64,000 nt of DNA, taken from Lentisphaerae bacterium ADurb.Bin242. GTDB lineage: Bacteria > Verrucomicrobiota > Lentisphaeria > Victivallales > UBA1829. Made by a program: the position numbers and the translations under genes. Under the pieces are notes generated by a model that was not told where the DNA came from, made no database searches, and saw only the letters and a program-made list of their open reading frames with translations. This document shows positions 41,981-51,298 of this stretch, in pieces. The stretch covers positions 1 through 64,000 of the forward strand of contig MWCA01000015.1 of the NCBI GenBank assembly GCA_002069785.1, in the 5' to 3' direction. Position 1 is the first letter of the stretch. Each line of letters starts with the position of its first letter.

Positions 41981-44908
41981 TCATTTGTCTGTAAATTCAT
42001 AAAGGACGGAATATTTTGCGGAGGTTCCCGGGGGGAGAGGAATTTCTTCAAAAATGAGTTCCTGCGTGGGGTGTGTCATCCCGCTGCCGTCCCAGTAATA
42101 CAGTCCGGCGAGAGGTCCGGATATTTCCAGCGAGAGCGAGCCGCGTTTACCGGAAAGGGTCAGCAGTGCTCTTTTTTCCTGGAACGTGCCGCCGGCCGCG
42201 GCGCCGAATGGGCGGACGGTGCTTTTCGATTCTTCAAATGTATGGAAAAGAGGACTTCCCGTTCGGATGAAAGGCGTATTCCCCGAGAATAGGGCGGCGG
42301 CGCCGTCCTGAACCAGGTTCCTCTGCCGGAAATACAGCATGATATTGCGTTTCCCGCGGTTTGTGAACACGTAATCGACCCGGAAATCCATGTCCCCGAA
42401 AGAGAATGTTTTTGTCAGGAATGCGCCGTTGGGAACGGGGGTGGAGAGCGTGACCTCAATCCGGTCTCCTTTTACATCCCATTTTTCCATTTTATATGGA
42501 GTCGTTACCATGGACCCCTCTGAGATTCCCCAGAATCCGTCGGCGGCAAGGTGTCCCGTTCCGGTGCGGAGGGCGCCGGCGGCAAGGTCTTTGAGACATC
42601 CTCCGTCACGCATGTCAAGGCTGACCCTGTATGCCGGAGCGTTCACAAGGATTTTCGATGTATCCTCGCCTTCCGGTTTCGCAAGGATCTTGCCGGCTGA
42701 CAGAGAAGGGGTATCGGCAAAATTATAGACTATTTTTTGTTCTGAGGCGCTCTGCCTTGCAATTTCGTCGCAGGCTCTCCTCAATTCCGGAAGAATACGC
42801 TGTTTTTCGTCCAGAAAGGAGGCAGCGGTTACCTGTTTTCCGGGAAGTTGTGCATCTTTTACATAAGGTTCGACCGTGACAAATTCACATCGTAAAGCCC
42901 CGATATGAACCGGAATGCCGTCCGCCAGTTCTTTTTCCGAATAAACGGAGGAAAGCGTGTTTCCGCCGTTGTCGAAAATCACGGCATACCTTCCGGGTGC
43001 AAGCCCGGGCATCCGAAGCGTTGCGAACATTCTCCCCTCCTGCCAGCAGTTGGCGAGAGCGGCAAGACGTTTTTCCCCGAGCCGGAAAAACCGTGCGGCA
43101 AGAATTGTTTTGCGTATTTCATTGCGGAAGAGGCGGAGACTGGGACTGGCCGGCTCCAGCACCGGTGTCGGGGCCGGCGTGTCAAGTTTTATGGAAGGCG
43201 TGCTGTCTTCCTCCCCCTTGAAAACAAAGTCTTCATAGGCGGCGATCTGCCGGTTTGCATCGGCCAGAGCCTTCCAGTAACGCCCGTCGTACCCATGAGG
43301 GAAAGAGTATGGAATGGAGGCATCCCATCCCTGGATGAAGGCGCATAGCGTTTCAAATGCAAGCGCCTCCGGCTCCGTAACCCAGGAACCACTCTGGATT
43401 CCCTGGGGGAAAGCCGCCAGATAGTTTTTTTTCCCTCCTGTGCGTTTCAACATGACCTCGCGAACCTTTTTCAGAACGACATACATACAAGCATGCACGC
43501 CCGGTTTTTCCAGATGGCTCCCGGCGAAATTCTGGAAAATGTAAGGCCCCCAGGGGACGAGGCCCGGCAACTGACCGGCATAACAACGGGCATTGTATTC
43601 CGCGAAAAATCCATCCGGAATATAGCGTTCATGCTTGTCGAAGAGATTCATCACATTGATTTCTGGCAGAAAATAGGTTGGAGTCTTCCGTCCGTATTTC
43701 CGGTCGAGACGTGCCAATTCGCCCTGAATCGCCAGGACGATTTTTGCATGCGTCTGTGCGCGGAATTTTCTCCATTCCTCCCGGAAGCGCCCTTTTGTAA
43801 CTGGGTCCGGCCAATTTTCCAGTTCACCGGGCTGTTTCAAAAATTGATTGAATGCAGAGCGGCACCGGTCGCAGAAACATCCCTTCCCGTTGTAGATGTA
43901 CGGTTCCCAGTTGTGCATATAGTGATCCCCGAATCCTTTTTGATACATCAGCTTTTCCAATTCGCCGATTACCTCTTTGCGGTAGTAGTTGCTGTTTTCG
44001 AGAACCGCCTGCGGACAAATCCCCCCGGGCGGATTGACGGGGGTGCCGTCGGGTCCGATGAAACAGATTTCCCCGGGTTTCGGAGTGCGTCCGAGAGTAT
44101 ATCCATCGCTCATGATCTGGTACAGGCCGTAAAATTTCGTGAATCCTGCCTTTTTCCACTCCGACACCAGCGGATATTCGGAGAGGCATTCAACCCGGAC
44201 CGCATTGAACCCGCACGCCTTCTGGAACTCCGTGTATGCCCGTGCCTGTTGTTCGTTGTAGTCGCGAAGGACGAGGACGAGCGGAGCTGTTCCGGTAAGG
44301 AATATTTTCGGCTGGACGGATCGTATGCCGTCCATGGCTTTCAGGCCGGTGGTGAACGGTTTGGATTTCCAGCCGTCATACTCCAGATGATAGGTCATGG
44401 GATATACCTTCCCGTCCGGAGATAACGAGGTGCCGAGAGCCGCTACCGCACACTGCCATTTGGTAATTTTTTTTCCAAGTTTCTGCGCGATTTTCACATG
44501 GAAAACCTGATCGGTAAAACCGTCATCCCGCATTTTCGAAGACATCCGTTTCAAATTCGGAGCATCCATTGAAAGATTGAATCCGGGAGGTACAGATACA
44601 TGGAGAAAGATTTTCTCCGGAGCCGCATCCCGGTAATTCCGCAGCAGAAAAAAAATGGTGGGAGCCTGTCCCCTGGGAACGCAGAAGACATTGTCGAGAA
44701 ACGCCATCGGATAGACACGTGCGGAGAGCCAGAGAAGCGTTTCGCCGTTCCGGCTGTTGGCGGAATATTCCGACTCTCCGACGGCCGCCAGATAACCTGT
44801 CTCGGTTAAATCGACGGAAACACCGCCCGTGTCAAAGAGATTCGGGGCAGGGAAAGCCGGAACGGCCGCCAGCAGGAAAAACAGGGAGATAACAGATCTG
44901 AATTTCAT
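41981..44908 (-). CDS. Large secreted protein, putative glycoside hydrolase
   Basis: A 975-residue exported protein with a signal peptide (VISLFFLLAAVPAFPA). A central region has WEPYIYNGKGCFCDRCRSAF, similar in style to the Cys-rich turn of DUF4838 and GH42-like barrels, and GWDASIPYSFPHGYDGRYW. The C-terminal third (about 740-975) is beta-rich, as in galactose-mutarotase-like or DUF-type sandwich domains. I cannot name the family. It follows a pilin-like gene and a LacI regulator. Glycan degradation is inferred from context and fold hints. Confidence 0.75.
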   Translation of the reverse strand: MKFRSVISLFFLLAAVPAFPAPNLFDTGGVSVDLTETGYLAAVGESEYSANSRNGETLLWLSARVYPMAFLDNVFCVPRGQAPTIFFLLRNYRDAAPEKIFLHVSVPPGFNLSMDAPNLKRMSSKMRDDGFTDQVFHVKIAQKLGKKITKWQCAVAALGTSLSPDGKVYPMTYHLEYDGWKSKPFTTGLKAMDGIRSVQPKIFLTGTAPLVLVLRDYNEQQARAYTEFQKACGFNAVRVECLSEYPLVSEWKKAGFTKFYGLYQIMSDGYTLGRTPKPGEICFIGPDGTPVNPPGGICPQAVLENSNYYRKEVIGELEKLMYQKGFGDHYMHNWEPYIYNGKGCFCDRCRSAFNQFLKQPGELENWPDPVTKGRFREEWRKFRAQTHAKIVLAIQGELARLDRKYGRKTPTYFLPEINVMNLFDKHERYIPDGFFAEYNARCYAGQLPGLVPWGPYIFQNFAGSHLEKPGVHACMYVVLKKVREVMLKRTGGKKNYLAAFPQGIQSGSWVTEPEALAFETLCAFIQGWDASIPYSFPHGYDGRYWKALADANRQIAAYEDFVFKGEEDSTPSIKLDTPAPTPVLEPASPSLRLFRNEIRKTILAARFFRLGEKRLAALANCWQEGRMFATLRMPGLAPGRYAVIFDNGGNTLSSVYSEKELADGIPVHIGALRCEFVTVEPYVKDAQLPGKQVTAASFLDEKQRILPELRRACDEIARQSASEQKIVYNFADTPSLSAGKILAKPEGEDTSKILVNAPAYRVSLDMRDGGCLKDLAAGALRTGTGHLAADGFWGISEGSMVTTPYKMEKWDVKGDRIEVTLSTPVPNGAFLTKTFSFGDMDFRVDYVFTNRGKRNIMLYFRQRNLVQDGAAALFSGNTPFIRTGSPLFHTFEESKSTVRPFGAAAGGTFQEKRALLTLSGKRGSLSLEISGPLAGLYYWDGSGMTHPTQELIFEEIPLPPGTSAKYSVLYEFTDK

Positions 44909-44934
44909 TTTTTTCCTTTTATACCCAGGGGGCT

Positions 44935-45705
44935 TTAATGAATCCATGGAGCATTCCTGACCTTCTCCGCGACCCGGGTGACATGACCATCGCCGAACAG
45001 GGCGTTCGCTCCGCCGTTGTGAGCGCCCAGAGTTCCGACGGAGAGATAATAGTTATCGTCCGTCGGAGAGTTGTGTTCCTTATTGAGAAACGGACCGTAG
45101 CTTTCCTTCAGGCTGTTTGAACGTTTCCAGCTGTCCGCCATGACAATGACGGAGGACGGGCCTCCCGCCCTGCGGAGCTGCGACCATTTGCGCAAAATCA
45201 TGGATTGATCATTCATGTACGAATCGAGGTAGAAATTGTATCCGTAAGAAAGCAGAAGCGGAAGGTTTGAAAAAACCGTATACCACGAGGAGTTCGTATA
45301 TGTGCCGACATGGGTCGGGCAATTGAAAAATGTAACCGGCGACATTTCCGGTTTTCTCGCATGAAGCCATGCCGAGTAATTCGATGTCATGAGATGGGGA
45401 AACGGATGAGCGGCATCGGAGGTTCCGCTGACACCGGGAACATCCGTGCTTACCCCTGCCCAGAGAAGTGTTTCGTACCAAAAGCGATTCATGCCGTACC
45501 AGATTCTGGCGGGCAGCAGATATTCATTGTAGTAGTCCTGATATCCCTGATGCCACAGGGCCTGCTGCCGGAGCTTGTTGACGCATGAAATGGAACGGCT
45601 CTTTTCGCGTGCGCTGCTCAATGCCGGGAAAAGCATGCCGGCGAGAATGGCGATGATGGCTATAACCACCAGAAGCTCTATCAATGTGAACGGTTTTTCC
45701 TTCAT
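44935..45705 (-). CDS. Prepilin-type N-terminal domain protein (pseudopilin-like)
   Basis: A 256-residue protein opening [20 protein letters not shown], with cleavage expected before Phe6, then a polar helix and a C-terminal domain with a [21 protein letters not shown] stretch. It ends with the H-x-GG-N-x-LFGDGHV motif common in this expanded family. AAGGAG lies before the ATG. It sits between a LacI regulator and the large secreted protein, so it is the second pilin-hydrolase pair in the window. Confidence 0.88.
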   Translation of the reverse strand: MKEKPFTLIELLVVIAIIAILAGMLFPALSSAREKSRSISCVNKLRQQALWHQGYQDYYNEYLLPARIWYGMNRFWYETLLWAGVSTDVPGVSGTSDAAHPFPHLMTSNYSAWLHARKPEMSPVTFFNCPTHVGTYTNSSWYTVFSNLPLLLSYGYNFYLDSYMNDQSMILRKWSQLRRAGGPSSVIVMADSWKRSNSLKESYGPFLNKEHNSPTDDNYYLSVGTLGAHNGGANALFGDGHVTRVAEKVRNAPWIH

Positions 45706-45773
45706 TTTTTTCTCCTTGTTGTAATGTTTTTCATGGGTGTTTTCCTATCGGATTTGTTGCCTATCATGTTTCC

Positions 45774-46838
45774 TTATCCCTCGATAAGGTTTTTCCTGAA
45801 ACTGTTTTTCTGATCTTCGCTGGCCTCTTCCAGGTGAATCGGGAAATCGTTCAGCATTCCGGAAAAACCCTGACATCCGCAGGTTTGTCCGCAGAAGAAT
45901 TTCGGCTTGACCACGATCGGTTTCCGGGAACGTTCCAGCAACTTGTTCCGTATCTTTTCCATCAGAAGGGCGACAGCCTGTTCCGTAATCGCCATGATGG
46001 GATGAACCACGCTGGAAAGCTGTGTCGTCCCGGCAAGACACAGGTATCCGCCGTCGAACCCGGATACGGCTACATCTTCCGGCACTGAAATTCCACTGCG
46101 GAGAAGACGGTTGATGAAAATTCCGGCCAGAATATCACTGGTGCCTGCCGCCGCATCCGCATTCTTCTTCCGGATAAAGTCCATTGCCCTCGCGAAGGGA
46201 TTCCTGCCGTATTTTGTCTCAACGACCAGTTCCCGCATGCCGTGGTCGCGCGCAAACTCCTTATAAGCCTCATATTTCTGGGGATTGCCGACAATCCAGT
46301 CCGTCAGGAAAATAATGTTTTTACGTCCGTGACAATGAAGATGCTCCAGCGCAAGCCTCATTCCGCCGTGAAGGTCCACACACAGATCCGAACAGCTTTT
46401 GGAATTGCTGATGATGACGGACGGCACCGGAAGGCCGGCATAGTTCGCTTCATCGGAAAGTTGCGCAACAAGGATTCCTTCCAGACGCCGTACAGTGAAT
46501 TCCGCCAGGACGCTCTTTTCTTCCTCGCTGTCCCGGGCCGGAAGAACGTAGCAGTCATACCCGCCATTGCGAAACCGGCGCGTGAGCTGAGCCATTATCG
46601 CGGAGGAGAGCGGCGAAAAAAAGTTCGGCTGAATGATCCCGACCGTATGGGCGGTCTTTCCGGCCAGGGCCCGGGCATTCGGATTGGGCTTGTAATTGAA
46701 TTTGCGGACGATTTCGAGTATTTCTCTGCATTTCGACTCGGAAACCCGGACAGATTTCCTGTCGTTGAGAACAGCGGATACCACCTGTCTTGAGACATTG
46801 ACCTTTCGGGCAATTTCCGCGCTGCTGATATGATTCAT
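45774..46838 (-). CDS. LacI family transcriptional regulator
   Basis: A 354-residue regulator with an N-terminal HTH (SSAEIARKVNVSRQVVSAVL, then KFNYKPNPNARAL) and a periplasmic-binding-protein-like effector domain (VGIIQPNFFSPLSSAIMAQL to about 310). A C-terminal tail has CGQTCGCQG, an unusual cysteine group. The ATG at 46838 gives the standard HTH position. It heads the operon with a pilin-like protein and secreted hydrolase. A GGTTGCAACC palindrome overlaps its own promoter, suggesting autoregulation. The effector is probably a sugar. Confidence 0.9.
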   Translation of the reverse strand: MNHISSAEIARKVNVSRQVVSAVLNDRKSVRVSESKCREILEIVRKFNYKPNPNARALAGKTAHTVGIIQPNFFSPLSSAIMAQLTRRFRNGGYDCYVLPARDSEEEKSVLAEFTVRRLEGILVAQLSDEANYAGLPVPSVIISNSKSCSDLCVDLHGGMRLALEHLHCHGRKNIIFLTDWIVGNPQKYEAYKEFARDHGMRELVVETKYGRNPFARAMDFIRKKNADAAAGTSDILAGIFINRLLRSGISVPEDVAVSGFDGGYLCLAGTTQLSSVVHPIMAITEQAVALLMEKIRNKLLERSRKPIVVKPKFFCGQTCGCQGFSGMLNDFPIHLEEASEDQKNSFRKNLIEG

Positions 46839-46855
46839 GATGTATCTGTCCTCAG

Positions 46856-46892
46856 GGTTGCAACCATAATTTGATATATGCGTGTAAATCAA
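46856..46892 (-). promoter_or_regulatory. LacI gene promoter with overlapping palindrome
   Basis: On minus, TTGATT (46892-46887) and TATGGT (46868-46863) are 18 bases apart. The perfect palindrome GGTTGCAACC (46856-46865) overlaps the -10 and start region, where a LacI-type repressor would block transcription. A further TTGAT/ATCAA inverted pair flanks the -35 area. Confidence 0.5.
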
Positions 46893-47056
46893 CTTCGTCG
46901 AATAATATATTTGGAAAAAAAGGAAAGTCAAGCATGGAATGTCTGAAATCAAGATTTTTTTTAATTCCCCGCAGATTTTTTCATCCCGGAGACAAGACCA
47001 GATAGCTTTTTCCGGGTGTCCGGCGGAAACGGCGCCCCCACCGGCAATTCCGGATC

Positions 47057-47119
47057 AAAGGCGATTATTCTTTGGTTCCGTACTTGAAGAATTGCTCTTG
47101 AACGAGTATTTTTTCCGCT
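47057..47119 (+). ncRNA. Putative structured RNA element, copy A
   Basis: Copy A of a 63-bp element also found at 53872-53934 (56 of 63 identical). Hairpin 1 pairs ATTCTTT (47067-47073) with GAAGAAT (47086-47092), loop GGTTCCGTACTT. Hairpin 2 pairs GCTC with GAGT around loop TTGAAC (47098-47103). GTTC in loop 1 can pair with GAAC in loop 2. It ends with a T-rich stretch 57 bases before the AraC start. Function unknown. Confidence 0.5.
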
Positions 47120-47176
47120 ATATACAGCATCGCGTTCGCCAACTGAAGATTGCTCATGCTTACAAAGGGCAGCTCC

Positions 47177-48085
47177 GTGAAAGTATATCACCTGAAACAG
47201 TTCGATCATACCGGCAGCAGGATGTTCGTCAATCTCCAGCACTGGAAGAAAGGCGACGCGTCCGTGGAGCACCTCCACGACTGTATGGAAGTCATGTATG
47301 TCCTTTCCGGCAACGGCATCAACTTCGTCAACAGCGTTTCCTATCCGATCATCGCCGGAGACCTTTACATCATCAACCAGTCATTGAGCCATTCCTTCTT
47401 TGCCGCGGAAAATCTGGTATTCTACAATTTGATTTTTTCCTTCGGACTCTTTTCCGGACGCGAATTGCAGCTTTTCCGGAAGGTGGACGGCTTCGATTCC
47501 CTTTTCCATCCGGGAGGCAACAGGGCTTCTCCGGAGAATTCCATCAGCAAACTTTTCCTTCCTCCGCCGTTTTCAGGCCATCTCAAAGAGCTTTTCGACT
47601 CCATCTGCCGCGAAACGAGCACCTCTTATCCGGCGTCGACCCTGAACGGAAAAGCCCACCTGATCCTGCTTCTCAACGAGATCTGCTCCTGCCGGCGCGA
47701 GCTGAAGGACCGGAAAATGCAAATTCCGTCCCTGAGCGGTTCGCATGACTCCCTCACAAGAATGCTCGACTACATCAACCGGAACTTCCAGAAAGAACTT
47801 TCCGTCGACGAAATCGCCTCGGTTGCGCATCTGAGCAAAACATACGTCGGAGAATTTTTCCGTGAAAGAACCGGCGTGACGCTGGTCAAATACATCAATA
47901 CGCTCCGCATGGAAAAGGCGCGCACGATGCTGACTTCCGAGCCGGACAAGAATATTTCGGAAATCTCCGACGCCTGCGGGTTTCAGGATTCCAGCTATTT
48001 CACCCGCGTTTTTCGCCTGACGACCGGTTTTTCTCCGACCCGGTACAGGATTATATCCGCCCAGAATCCAGAAAATAATCCTTGA
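47177..48085 (+). CDS. AraC family transcriptional regulator
   Basis: A 302-residue regulator with a cupin sensor domain (EHLHDCMEVMYVLSGNGINF, IIAGDLYIINQSLSHSFF) and a C-terminal double HTH (LSVDEIASVAHLSKTYVGEF, ISEISDACGFQDSSYFTRVF). The GTG at 47177 is chosen because AAAGGG lies 7-8 bases upstream; an in-frame ATG at 47156 has no such site. It lies 83 bases before the ADP-ribosylglycohydrolase-like gene on the same strand, its likely target. The leader contains copy A of the repeated hairpin element. Confidence 0.88.
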   Translation: MKVYHLKQFDHTGSRMFVNLQHWKKGDASVEHLHDCMEVMYVLSGNGINFVNSVSYPIIAGDLYIINQSLSHSFFAAENLVFYNLIFSFGLFSGRELQLFRKVDGFDSLFHPGGNRASPENSISKLFLPPPFSGHLKELFDSICRETSTSYPASTLNGKAHLILLLNEICSCRRELKDRKMQIPSLSGSHDSLTRMLDYINRNFQKELSVDEIASVAHLSKTYVGEFFRERTGVTLVKYINTLRMEKARTMLTSEPDKNISEISDACGFQDSSYFTRVFRLTTGFSPTRYRIISAQNPENNP

Positions 48086-48168
48086 AAAATCCTGATAATT
48101 CCTTGTTTTGTTATAGCGGAAGTTCTTTTCCGCCTGTATATTGCAGCCGGAAACCAGGGAGATGGAAC

Positions 48169-49716
48169 GTGCCGAACCTCAATTTGAATGAATATCGCGA
48201 CAAAGTCCTGGGATGCTGGACCGGAAAAAACATCGGCGGCACCCTCGGGCTTCCCTTCGAGGGGAAGCAGGAAATGAACGACGCCGAATTCTATGTCCGG
48301 AAACTCAACGGAACCCCCGCCCCCAACGATGATCTGGACTTGCAATTCGTATGGCTCCATGCCGCCGAGGACAAGGGGCTGTATCAACTGACTCCGCGCC
48401 TGCTCGGCGAATACTGGATGAATCACATCACCGCGCCGTGGAACGAGTATTCGGTCTGCCGCCTGAATATCGCCAACGGGTTTTATCCGCCGCTTTCGGG
48501 GTCCGTCAACAACGACAAATGGAAATTCAGCAACGGCGCGTGGATCCGTTCCGAAATCTGGGCGTGCCTGTTTCCCGGCAATCCGGATGAAACGATCAAG
48601 TTCGCCTACATGGACGCCTGTGCCGATCATTGCGGGGAAGGCATCTATGCGGAGGTGTTCACCGCCGCGCTGGAATCCGCCGCGTTCGTGGTTTCCGACA
48701 TCCGGACGCTGATCGGAATCGGGCTTTCCAAAATCCCCGCGGATTCCCGTGTGGCGCGCACCATCCGCAAAGTTTGTGAAATCCGCGATTCAGGCAAAGA
48801 CTTCAAAGCCGCACGGGAAGCGGTTCTCAAAGAAAACGAGGACCTCGGCTGGTTCCAGGCGCCCGGCAATCTCGGGTTCATGGTGATCGGGCTGCTGTAC
48901 GGGGAGGGCGACTTCGGCAAAACGCTCTGCCGCGCGGTCAATTGCGGCGACGACACCGACTGCACCGCTGCCACCGCCGGTTCGATCATGGGCATCCTTC
49001 ACGGGCGCAGCGGCATCCCGGAGAAATGGGCCGCGCCGATCGGGGAAACGATCCAGACCATTTCCATCAACGAGCTGACATTGGCGGTGCCGGGAACGCT
49101 TCATGAACTCACGGAACGCGTGATCCGCCTGGCGCAGATCGCGAAGGCGGAAAATCCGCGTCTGATCCGGATTTCCGATGAACCCACGCAAGTGGAAAAA
49201 GCCTATCTGGAAACCTTCAAAGACGACAAGGTTCCCAAACTCATCTGGAAGCGCTCTCCCTACGAACTGGTATTCGACCTGCCGTACGGCTGTCTGTGCG
49301 TGAATTATGCGGACGGACCGGTCATCGAACCCGGAAAAGAGAAGAAGGTGACCCTGACGCTGAAACGTCCGCAGATGAATGATTCGCTGGTGTTCTTCCA
49401 GTGGCGTCTTCCCGAAAAATGGCAGGTGCTGCCAGTGAACGGAGGAACGGTCTTCGCCAAGAAGAATTTCACTCCGAGCACGGTCACGGAGCAGGTTTTC
49501 ATTCCGGGCGATTTGAAGGACGCCTACACGTATGTACCGCTGGAGCTCCGTCTTCAGGGACGCAACAATCCGATCGTCGTGCACGTGCCGTTCCAGACCG
49601 CGGGCATGGTCGAGTACAACGAAATGAAGCTGTTCTGCGGCGACAACGACATCCGTCGGATCGAAAAACGCGGCGAGGACGCCTCGTATGTTTATTTCGA
49701 AGAATTGTTTTTTTAG
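48169..49716 (+). CDS. ADP-ribosylglycohydrolase family protein with C-terminal beta domain
   Basis: A 515-residue protein. The first ~340 residues form the ADP-ribosylglycohydrolase (DraG) fold: YRDKVLGCWTGKNIGGTLG, an acidic NDDLDLQ and the metal-binding CGDDTDCTAATAGSIMG. The last ~170 residues are a beta-rich extension (LIWKRSPYELVFDLPYG, KEKKVTLTLKRP) not found in DraG. Genes of this type are common in glycan loci of these bacteria and may act on N- or O-glycosides other than ADP-ribose. The GTG at 48169 has GGGAG upstream; the frame is open earlier but overlaps the AraC end. Confidence 0.82.
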   Translation: MPNLNLNEYRDKVLGCWTGKNIGGTLGLPFEGKQEMNDAEFYVRKLNGTPAPNDDLDLQFVWLHAAEDKGLYQLTPRLLGEYWMNHITAPWNEYSVCRLNIANGFYPPLSGSVNNDKWKFSNGAWIRSEIWACLFPGNPDETIKFAYMDACADHCGEGIYAEVFTAALESAAFVVSDIRTLIGIGLSKIPADSRVARTIRKVCEIRDSGKDFKAAREAVLKENEDLGWFQAPGNLGFMVIGLLYGEGDFGKTLCRAVNCGDDTDCTAATAGSIMGILHGRSGIPEKWAAPIGETIQTISINELTLAVPGTLHELTERVIRLAQIAKAENPRLIRISDEPTQVEKAYLETFKDDKVPKLIWKRSPYELVFDLPYGCLCVNYADGPVIEPGKEKKVTLTLKRPQMNDSLVFFQWRLPEKWQVLPVNGGTVFAKKNFTPSTVTEQVFIPGDLKDAYTYVPLELRLQGRNNPIVVHVPFQTAGMVEYNEMKLFCGDNDIRRIEKRGEDASYVYFEELFF

Positions 49717-49762
49717 CAGTAAGAAAGAATAACCCGGAAACACATAAAAGAGGAGAACCGTC

Positions 49763-50458
49763 ATGAATTCAAAACAATGTATTCCAGTTCGATCCCTCCT
49801 GCGGCAGTTTACATTAATAGAACTTCTGGTTGTTGTTGCGATCATCGCGATTCTGGCCGGTATGCTGCTGCCCGCATTGAACAAGGCAAAATTGAAAGCT
49901 CAGGCGATTTCATGTACAAACAATCTGAAACAAATCGGACTTACCGTAGGGGCATATATGAATGACCAGAAAGAATATACCATGTTCCGGGCAAACCATA
50001 GCCTTCCCGCTGTCCATTGGACAAGATGTCTTTCGAACAATGACGCCTCGTTGCAGAAAGCAAAATTTTTTCTTTGTCCGACCCACAGCAACAAAGCCGG
50101 GTATTCCGGATATGGGCTTCCCGCGTTCAGTTATGTAATGAATCTTCAAAGCTGCGGCCGCAAACTCTCCAGTTTGAAAAAATCATTTTCCAGGCAAAGC
50201 ATTGTTGCGGATTCCATCGATCTGGGTGGGGTCTGCCAATACTGGCAGGCCGCCGGACTGGCAGACTCTGCCGTCAACCGTTGGAACACGATCTATGCCT
50301 GGCATCAGAATCTTGCCAATATGCTGTGGATGGACGGGCATGTCGAACCGCGTCCGACCGCTTTGCTGAATGCGGAATATCAGTCATGGAATGCTGAGAA
50401 ATTTTATCTCTGGAAAGGGGAGAGTCACCGTGTTCCCGATACTTCCTATACCGAGTAA
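49763..50458 (+). CDS. Prepilin-type N-terminal domain protein (pseudopilin-like)
   Basis: A 231-residue protein with a longer, positively charged leader (residues 1-15), then [20 protein letters not shown], cleaved before Phe16, [21 protein letters not shown] and a C-terminal domain with [19 protein letters not shown], the family's DGHV-type end. GAGGAG lies before the ATG. It is followed by a PHP phosphoesterase and a DUF4838 gene, making the third pilin-hydrolase set of the window. Confidence 0.88.
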   Translation: MNSKQCIPVRSLLRQFTLIELLVVVAIIAILAGMLLPALNKAKLKAQAISCTNNLKQIGLTVGAYMNDQKEYTMFRANHSLPAVHWTRCLSNNDASLQKAKFFLCPTHSNKAGYSGYGLPAFSYVMNLQSCGRKLSSLKKSFSRQSIVADSIDLGGVCQYWQAAGLADSAVNRWNTIYAWHQNLANMLWMDGHVEPRPTALLNAEYQSWNAEKFYLWKGESHRVPDTSYTE

Positions 50459-50479
50459 AAATTTTCAAGGAAGTGTTTT

Positions 50480-51271
50480 ATGAAAATAACGATGGATACC
50501 CATATCCACACGCCGGCTTCGAAATGCTGCACGAATCCGGAGCAAACAGTGGAAAAAACAGCGCAGGAGCTGTATGAACGCGGATTCAAGGTTATTGCAT
50601 TTACGGATCATGTCTGGCGGAATCCGGAGATTCCTCCGAACCACTGGTATGCGCAGCATGACGGCAGCGCTCTTCTGGAAACCGTAAAAATAATCCGTTC
50701 CCGGAAGTTTCCGCTCAAGGTAATGGCTTCATGCGAAGCCGATATGCAAGCTCCCGGCCAGTTTGGAATCACCGATGAACTGAGCGAACAACTGGATTTT
50801 GTCATGCTGGCGCCGGATCATTTTCAGTTGAGGGATTTTGTTGAACAGCCGGTTCCGCCGGTTCCGGAAGCGCTTGCCCCGTTGATGATGCATTTCTTCC
50901 GTTCGGCGGTGAGCTGGGGAAAGGCTCAAATCCTGGCGCATCCGATGTGCCCGTTCAGTTATTTTGAAATTTACGACCGGACGGTTGAACTGATTTCCGA
51001 TTCGGAATTTCTGGACTCGTTCGGAAAAGCGGCCGAGAAAGGAATCGGGCTTGAAATCAATATCGACTGTCTGAACAGTGCCGGGAAAGGCGAATTCAAC
51101 CTGGATACAATGACACGAATCTTCTCGCTGGCGAAAAATGCGGGATGTAAATTCACCTTCGGCAGCGACTCACACAACGCGGAACATTTCACTCATTATG
51201 CGGAAGCGGAACGCTTCTCGGAAATTGTCGGGATAACGGAAAAAGACCTTCATCCTTTAGTTCAAATATGA
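50480..51271 (+). CDS. PHP-domain phosphoesterase (HisK-like)
   Basis: A 263-residue PHP protein with the metal motifs THIHTP (HxH, residues 7-9), FTDHVW, CEADMQAP, the LAHPMCPFSYF turn and GSDSHNAEHF near the end. All four classical PHP metal sites are present. The size fits histidinol phosphatase-like or sugar-phosphatase PHP proteins, but no histidine genes are near. It starts 21 bases after the pilin-like gene and 27 bases before the DUF4838 gene, so a role in sugar phosphate turnover is possible. Confidence 0.85.
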   Translation: MKITMDTHIHTPASKCCTNPEQTVEKTAQELYERGFKVIAFTDHVWRNPEIPPNHWYAQHDGSALLETVKIIRSRKFPLKVMASCEADMQAPGQFGITDELSEQLDFVMLAPDHFQLRDFVEQPVPPVPEALAPLMMHFFRSAVSWGKAQILAHPMCPFSYFEIYDRTVELISDSEFLDSFGKAAEKGIGLEINIDCLNSAGKGEFNLDTMTRIFSLAKNAGCKFTFGSDSHNAEHFTHYAEAERFSEIVGITEKDLHPLVQI

Positions 51272-51298
51272 CCAACCTTCAAAGAAAGGGGAAAAAAC

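Larger units (their letters stand above)
46839..47176. other. 338-base divergent region, LacI / AraC
   Basis: Contains the LacI promoter and palindrome near 46856-46892 and, on the AraC side, copy A of a 63-bp element (47057-47119). I see no protein-coding gene between. Confidence 0.5.
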
